Made by a program: the position numbers and the translations under genes
Assembly: GCA_963970005.1 (NCBI GenBank)
Contig: CAXAMN010029039.1
Span: 412,388 to 476,387 of the forward strand
Direction: 5' to 3'
Source of the DNA: Durusdinium trenchii
Lineage: Eukaryota > Sar > Dinophyceae > Suessiales > Symbiodiniaceae
Length of the DNA: 64,000 nt
Notes under the pieces: model-generated
What the model was told of the DNA's origin: nothing
Seen by the model: only the letters and a program-made list of their open reading frames with translations
Databases searched by the model: none
Shown: in pieces, positions 58,840-64,000 of the stretch
Position numbering within the stretch: the stretch's first letter is position 1
Layout of the letters: each line of letters opens with the position of its first letter

Positions 58840-61800
58840 ATTGAACAAACTGCACGCAGTTTAGCTATATGTGCCGTTTTTTGTTGAATCGATTCAATCT
58901 GCATTAAAGATTTAAATGTTATTTAGCAGCTTAGCAGAAACGGCTTGGATCGTCATTTCTATAGCGCTTGAACTTCTTCCTCCTTCAAACAGCATCTTCG
59001 ACCATCCTACCCTCTCTGGCCGACAGCCTGAACCCACCCCCTACCTGAGTTCTCCACAGGTCTCAACTATCGGTGTTGGTTAGACCCAGTCAGCACAGAG
59101 CTGTCAAACACCCTAACTTATGCTCCCTTTGTAGGACTCGTAACACAACGAGATTTCTGATCACTCATCCTCTGCAAAAAATAGAGTTTGAGTAGAGACA
59201 TGAGCCAAACTAAGTAGCAATACATTAATGATTATACATATAATATCAATTCAGGTTGGATTTCAGCTTGTTGACACTCGAAATGCTGGCCTCTGATCTC
59301 TAACGGCAAATAGCGCACGCGGTTTTCCATCAACTTCGTCATGTGAGGTCCCTTCCGCAGCACCTTGGAATACCTCAAACAGTCCCAACTGGGTGCCGTG
59401 GATGTTGTGCTAACAAACCGCGTGTTGGTGCAACCCGTTGCCCCGTTGGAAGCAAAGGGATATACAAAATGATATATTCAGCTCGTGTTAGAACCCTCGG
59501 ATGGATTTTTGGCATGAAGGGCGGGACAGGGTGTTCCTCCCGTACGAACCGTCCGTGTCTCCAAAAAGAGTGACCGGATCGTTTCATCCTCCAACCCACA
59601 CTATGGACCCAACACGTTTGTCCCGAGCAGGTCCTGAAGGACCAAGGGCAAACCACTTAAAGGTGTTGATGCTTCTTCCGAAGAAGTAGAGGCTCCCCAA
59701 GTTCGGCGAAGCCATGCCAACGACGCTTCAAGAGCTAGGCCTGATAATCTCCATCACCGGGGGAATTTGTGGGCCCTTCGCCTTCGAGTCTTGAGATGTC
59801 TTGAGGAGACACCAAGATAGTCATTGCAACTCTCCTTTATGCCCGAAAGCTGTTACGAACCCACAGCGCGCGGGCGAGAGACTGTGACTGACCCACACTG
59901 TCGTGGGTGGGTTGGGATTTCGTGAAGAGACTGAGACTTTCACCAGGTGAAACATCGAGATACTATGAGTTACTTCCAAAACCAATTCACCCCGCCAAGG
60001 GTTGCACTGCGCCTCTTTGCACCTCGCCAAGGCTTGAATCACGAGATACACTCCTTGAAACAAATCCCTTTCAAGTGGAGCGAGTGAGTGAGTGAGTGAA
60101 AACCACCTGCTTGGTAATCGAGAAAAAGAAAAGAACTCATGGTCATCCGACATCGGGGCGCTGCGTTTGCACTCTCCACGTGAACATCGTGAGGACGTGA
60201 ACCCGTGAACACCGGTCGGAGTCAAGCATGGAAGGAACAACTGTGGTGGGAGAGTGCGAAGAGTATAGATGAATTCATGGTTGTTCAGTCAGAACTCACT
60301 AAATCAATGGTGGGGGCCAGGAATCCTGAGGTATCTTGTACAGAACCTATATAGAACCTCTTTGTGATTTGGCACCACACCAAATAATGGATGTGATGAT
60401 ATCATATTAGGTCCCAACATCCTTTTGCCTCAAAACAGGGGTCCTTCATCCTGCGCTCAAGGATATTATTGTACTTTCAACACCTTTTCGCCACCCCCCT
60501 CCGACTGGCTCGTCCACCTTCATTCTTGGCTCGTCCGAGTGTCCACCGACTGGCCGCCTTCTGCTCTTCATGCGCCCGTCCCGCCGTGCAGCCCATCGGG
60601 TCGGGTGGAGCACGAAGAGAAGGCCGTTGGACGGAAGCGGCGGTGGGGGCGGCCCGGAGCCGGAAGAGCTTGGCGTAGAGAGATCATCGGTGATCATGTA
60701 GGGTGGTGTCTGGGTGTTTTTCTCGTGTCTAGTGTAGGTCATTGACGGCTCAAAAAGCGAAAGAACACCGTTTTGCAACATATTAAAATGAAGATCGACA
60801 TGTGCAACATGTCCTGGCCTAGAGACCTCCGCATATCGATGTAAATGATCGTAAGCCAGAAAAGGAAAGCTATCTGCCTCTAGATCATTGCCTATCTGCC
60901 TCTTCTGCGACAAAAGACCTCCACCGATCGTGCGTCCATCCGCTGGTCACCTCCGAGGTGCTCGGGGAGTGACTGCCGTGACTGCACCGCGTCGCTCCGC
61001 GCTCCGCGCTCCGCTGCCTGCCTCGGCTCCCATGGACCGTTCTCGGACCTGGCCGGGTGAGATGGTCCGAAAAAAGGCACCAGCAAAATGAGCCAACCAG
61101 CACCAGCTTCGTGAGGGTTTGTGAGCCCAAAAAGCTGGCAAATCAAAAGGTCACCAGCAAAACACACAATTACTTTACTTCGAGTGATCCCCACCATGAC
61201 ATTTCAATCATTTGTCTTGATGCCATAGTGAGGAGCATGTTGCCACAACCATCCTCAAAAAACACCACCCAGCAAAACCGCCATGGTCAGATGGTGCTTG
61301 CCGGGGAGTCGAGTCTTGTGTTGTTCATTGTCTTTGCTTCGATGGGTATTTGGGGGGCCACCCAAGAAACAAAGTGATTGAAACAACTGAGAACCAGATG
61401 GGTGGGAGAGTTTCAACCGGTAAATCCAGTTGTTTCGGGCTGGTACCCGCCTTCCTCTGCTCCTTGAGGACTTGCAACTGGGTCGCCACCTCGCTAGTAA
61501 TTTGAGCGAGAAAGGTGGATAAAACAAATGGAACTGGAACTGCAACAAATGCACAAATAATTTGGGGAGGGTGATGGCTTTTCCTTGGCTGAAAACACAC
61601 TGACACTCAGTCATTGCTGCTTCGGCAGAAAGAAACAAGACCAGAAACCTGCTTTTGCGCACTCGCCTGGCTCGGATGTTCAACCAGCTCGCCGGCGTGT
61701 GGTCTGTGGTCAGTTGTTGAAAAAACCGTTGGGCGCTGGACGGAGCCATCTCACTCGAACGCTGGACGGGTGTTCAAAAAGATTCCAAAAAGTGTTGCAA

Positions 61801-62158
61801 AAGGGCTGTGTATTTCATAAGGAGACTCCCCTGGCCCTGTAGACTGGTATACACACCCGGGCCGAAGTGGGAGGTCTCCCGAAACACACCGTGCCAAGCT
61901 TCACCTTGCTGTCCTGAGTGGTCCAATTTAGTTCTCTGCAGCTGTGGCAGCTGACAAAGCAACCGGTGGCCACCCAAGTGGGCATAAAAAGAGTGCTTGG
62001 AATAGATAGGGAAAGTTTCATCCCCAGCTCTTTGAAAAGCCTCGTGAAAAGGCAAAAAAAAAGTGGAAGCTCTTAGCTCAGCCTTCTGCTGTACTGCTGC
62101 CCTTCTGTGCAATATGAGCTCACTGCACTTTCAAACGTTGTCATCGAATGCGGTCCAC
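58840..62158. other. Gene-poor stretch before the zinc-finger array
   Basis: GC-rich islands at 60500-60690 and 60900-61060 have minus-strand frames (about 61050-60950: VRERSMGAEAGSGARSAERR or an alternative frame with SLPEHLGGDQRMDARSVEV) that might be exons of an unidentified gene; strand and frame are unresolved. 60076-60098 is a (GAGT)n run. From about 61960 to 62158 the sequence is the 3' flank of the zinc-finger gene and is duplicated at 63340-63533. Confidence 0.45.
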
Positions 62159-62872
62159 TCATTCCTTCAGAATGAAATGGTCCCGAATCCTCTCCAGTGC
62201 AGCATCCAGACTCTCCGACAGGTTCACCTTCTCAAGTTCGCTCTGACTGGAGATCTTGTGTTGCACTAAGCCAATCAACTTGGAAAGGTTCATTCGAGCC
62301 AAGACCCTTGACACGTTCCGCCCCTCTCGAAGAGGAAAGACTGGCAAGTTGGCATCCGCTGCCTCAGTCTCTAAAAGAAAAAGAAGTTCTGAAGCGTCGA
62401 CGGTCATCTCTTGAATCCGTTGTCGGACGAAAGGCAGGGTGAGAACCACCAGCTCCTTGTAGCTGATATGTTGCATCAGCACCCTTTGCTTCTTGTCCAA
62501 CTTCACCTGCTTCTCATCATGGGAGAGGTGGCAGTAAGTACAAGCACTTCCATTGCGGCAAAGCCCGGCCTGGAAGTACATGCAAGGACGGTGGCATACA
62601 TCTGGATGCCCCAAACTGCCGAAGCTTGGGATACTATCAAGCTGCATTTGCTCTGGAGGCATGCACATCACACCACTCACGCTTTGCCACTTTTGTTGAA
62701 GCTTCTTCGAGAGTGCCTGAACATACAAAAACTTGTCCTCTTCGTTTTTGTTAGCACCCCAGGGAGCCACTCGGTCCATGACAGGAGCACTGCTGGCACG
62801 ACGTAGAAGAGGAGCCACTGGCTCTACATCGATGAAGCTGTTGTGGTAGCGGAGGCTTAGCACATGGGCCAT
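62159..62872 (-). CDS. CCCH-type zinc-finger protein, intronless, copy 1
   Basis: A complete 237-codon frame from ATG at 62872 to a stop at 62159. One CCCH finger of spacing C-x7-C-x5-C-x3-H (CMYFQAGLCRNGSACTYCH) lies at about residues 100-118, preceded by GHPDVCHRP and followed by a basic LSHDEKQVKLDKKQR segment. The C-terminal half is helical (MQHISYKELVVLTLPFVRQR, RVLARMNLSKLIGLVQHKI). CCCH fingers usually bind single-stranded RNA, so a role in mRNA control is likely. Many such single-finger proteins occur in dinoflagellates. The lack of introns in this intron-rich genome suggests a retrogene. A tandem copy lies upstream. Confidence 0.9.
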   Translation of the reverse strand: MAHVLSLRYHNSFIDVEPVAPLLRRASSAPVMDRVAPWGANKNEEDKFLYVQALSKKLQQKWQSVSGVMCMPPEQMQLDSIPSFGSLGHPDVCHRPCMYFQAGLCRNGSACTYCHLSHDEKQVKLDKKQRVLMQHISYKELVVLTLPFVRQRIQEMTVDASELLFLLETEAADANLPVFPLREGRNVSRVLARMNLSKLIGLVQHKISSQSELEKVNLSESLDAALERIRDHFILKE

Positions 62873-62907
62873 GATGCTGGCTACGTGGTGGAGCCGTTCT
62901 TCAGTGA

Positions 62908-62931
62908 ATTTGAGCTCGCAAATGGCTACGT
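62908..62931 (-). other. Relic of the dinoflagellate spliced leader
   Basis: On the minus strand the sequence is acgtagccatttgcgagctc followed by aaat, 36-60 nt before the zinc-finger ATG. It shares cgtagccattt and gctcaa, in order and orientation, with the conserved 22-nt leader (ccgtagccattttggctcaa plus g), with a short altered stretch between. Leader relics mark genes that were re-inserted from spliced mRNA. A second, weaker match (cgtagcca...tggcccatg) overlaps 62863-62885. Confidence 0.55.
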
Positions 62932-63533
62932 TTGAAAGATAAACTCTTGCAAGATGATCCTGTTGGCCCTCGAAACAAACAAAACTGAAAACGCAACACG
63001 ACGGAAATCAAGTGTCAAAACCGTTTCTATGTCTCAAAAGGCCACATCACCTCGGCTGTGTGCCTTCAACAGCTCTGTGCCTTCTCAGCTCAGCTGATTC
63101 AACTCTCCGCCTTTTGCAACGCCGAGCCACGAAGGGTCGGCCTTCTTTCCCTTTTTGGATGTCCCAAAAGGGAAAGCGCCCTCAAGCCAAGCCTTGAAGA
63201 CTGATAAACGACTAAGGGTCTTCAAAACATCAAGCCATCTTCCTGCCTTGAGTGGTCCAACTCGTGCTAACAAGAACCATACACAGTTTAGCCACGGCTG
63301 AAGATCTACGTTCTGCTCAGCGCAACTCTGCTTCGCAGCCACAGGTGGCCAGCCAAGTGGACATAGGAAGGGTGCTTTGGAATGGATAGGGCTAGGGAAA
63401 GTTTCATCCCCAGCTAGTTGAAATGCCTTATGAAAAGGCAACAAAAATAAAAGTGAAAGCTCTTGGCTCAGCCTTCTGCCGTACTGCTGTGAGCTCACTG
63501 CACTTTCAAACGTTGTCATCGAATGCGGTCCAC

Positions 63534-64000
63534 TCATTCCTTCAGAATGAAATGGTTGCGAATACTCTCCAGTGCAACATCCAGGCTCTCCGACAGGTTT
63601 GCCTTCTCAGGATCACTCTGACTGGAGATCTTGTGTTGCACTAAGCCGATCAGCCTGGAAAGGTTCATTCGAGCCAAGACCCTTGACAGGTTCCGCCCCT
63701 CTCGAAGGGGAACGACTGGCAAGTTGGCATCCGCTGCCTCAGTCTCTAAAAGAAAAAGAAGTTCTGAAGCGTCGACGGTCATCTCTTGAATCCGTTGTCG
63801 GACGAAAGGCAGGGTGAGAACCACTAGCTCCTTGTAGCTGATATGTTGCATCAGCACCCTTTGCTTCTTGTCCAACTTCACCTGCTTCTCATCATGGGAG
63901 AGGTGGCAGTAGGTACAAGCACTTCCATTGCGGCAAAGCCCGGCCTGGAAGTACATGCAAGGACGGTGGCATACATCTGGATGCCCCAAACTGCCGAAGC
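63534..64000 (-). CDS. CCCH-type zinc-finger protein, intronless, copy 2 (5' end outside the window)
   Basis: The C-terminal about 151 codons of a near-identical paralogue of the gene at 62159-62872, cut by the right window edge just upstream of the finger. The finger CMYFQAGLCRNGSACTYCH is unchanged. Differences are conservative: VFPLREGRNV becomes VVPLREGRNL, NLSKLIG becomes NLSRLIG, SELEKVN becomes SDPEKAN, ERIRDHF becomes ESIRNHF. The stop codons are 1,375 bp apart, and the 3' flank is duplicated as well, so the repeat unit includes flanking DNA. This is a head-to-tail array as is common for dinoflagellate genes. Confidence 0.9.
   Translation of the reverse strand, partial: FGSLGHPDVCHRPCMYFQAGLCRNGSACTYCHLSHDEKQVKLDKKQRVLMQHISYKELVVLTLPFVRQRIQEMTVDASELLFLLETEAADANLPVVPLREGRNLSRVLARMNLSRLIGLVQHKISSQSDPEKANLSESLDVALESIRNHFILKE

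Noticed and set aside
63085..63537. 150-codon minus-strand frame between the two zinc-finger genes
   Set aside because: It lies in the duplicated intergenic spacer; the first copy of the spacer does not keep the same frame or residues.

Overview
The window looks like nuclear DNA of a dinoflagellate, most probably a symbiodiniacean or close relative. This is inferred from the sequence and from remembered families; no database was searched. The evidence is: very intron-rich genes in which almost every inferred exon begins after AG|G; many inferred introns that start with GA or GC instead of GT; a tandem head-to-tail array of intronless genes, one with a spliced-leader-like relic in its 5' flank; nearly all genes on one strand over more than 55 kb; and protein families known mainly from dinoflagellates. 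No rRNA, convincing tRNA, CRISPR array or bacterial operon structure is seen.

Layout. 1-600 is tandem and low-complexity repeat. 886-5739 (+) is a 12-exon gene ending in a 1.8-kb exon; it belongs to an uncharacterised dinoflagellate-expanded family with transposase-like acidic motifs. Everything else that can be recognised is on the minus strand, so a tail-to-tail strand switch lies just after 5.74 kb. From about 5.9 to 31 kb there are many short GC-rich exon candidates on the minus strand, including a membrane protein near 7.9-11.6 kb, separated by AT-rich introns and repeats. 31574-37965 (-) is a PP2C-type protein phosphatase whose nine recognised exons splice together in frame from the start of the phosphatase domain to the stop; further N-terminal exons probably lie up to about 40.4 kb.

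40915-48270 (-) is a large multi-exon gene of unknown function with a basic/acidic low-complexity tail. 48616-55525 (-) carries a DUF7869-type (transposase-like) domain followed in the same reading direction by a complete C5-cytosine methyltransferase domain. The two are continuous except for one in-frame TGA at 50304-50306. 57180-58830 (-) is a gene with an SH3-like motif of the GDGW type. 62159-62872 and 63534-64000 (-) are two copies of a CCCH zinc-finger gene repeated with a 1,375-bp period.

The most notable items are the transposase-like/DNA-methyltransferase pairing, the direct-repeat-flanked GA-AG and GC-AG introns worked out in three genes, and the intronless CCCH tandem genes with a spliced-leader relic. 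Exon borders were derived by hand from reading frame, AG|G acceptors and phase. They are predictions that transcript data could confirm or overturn.
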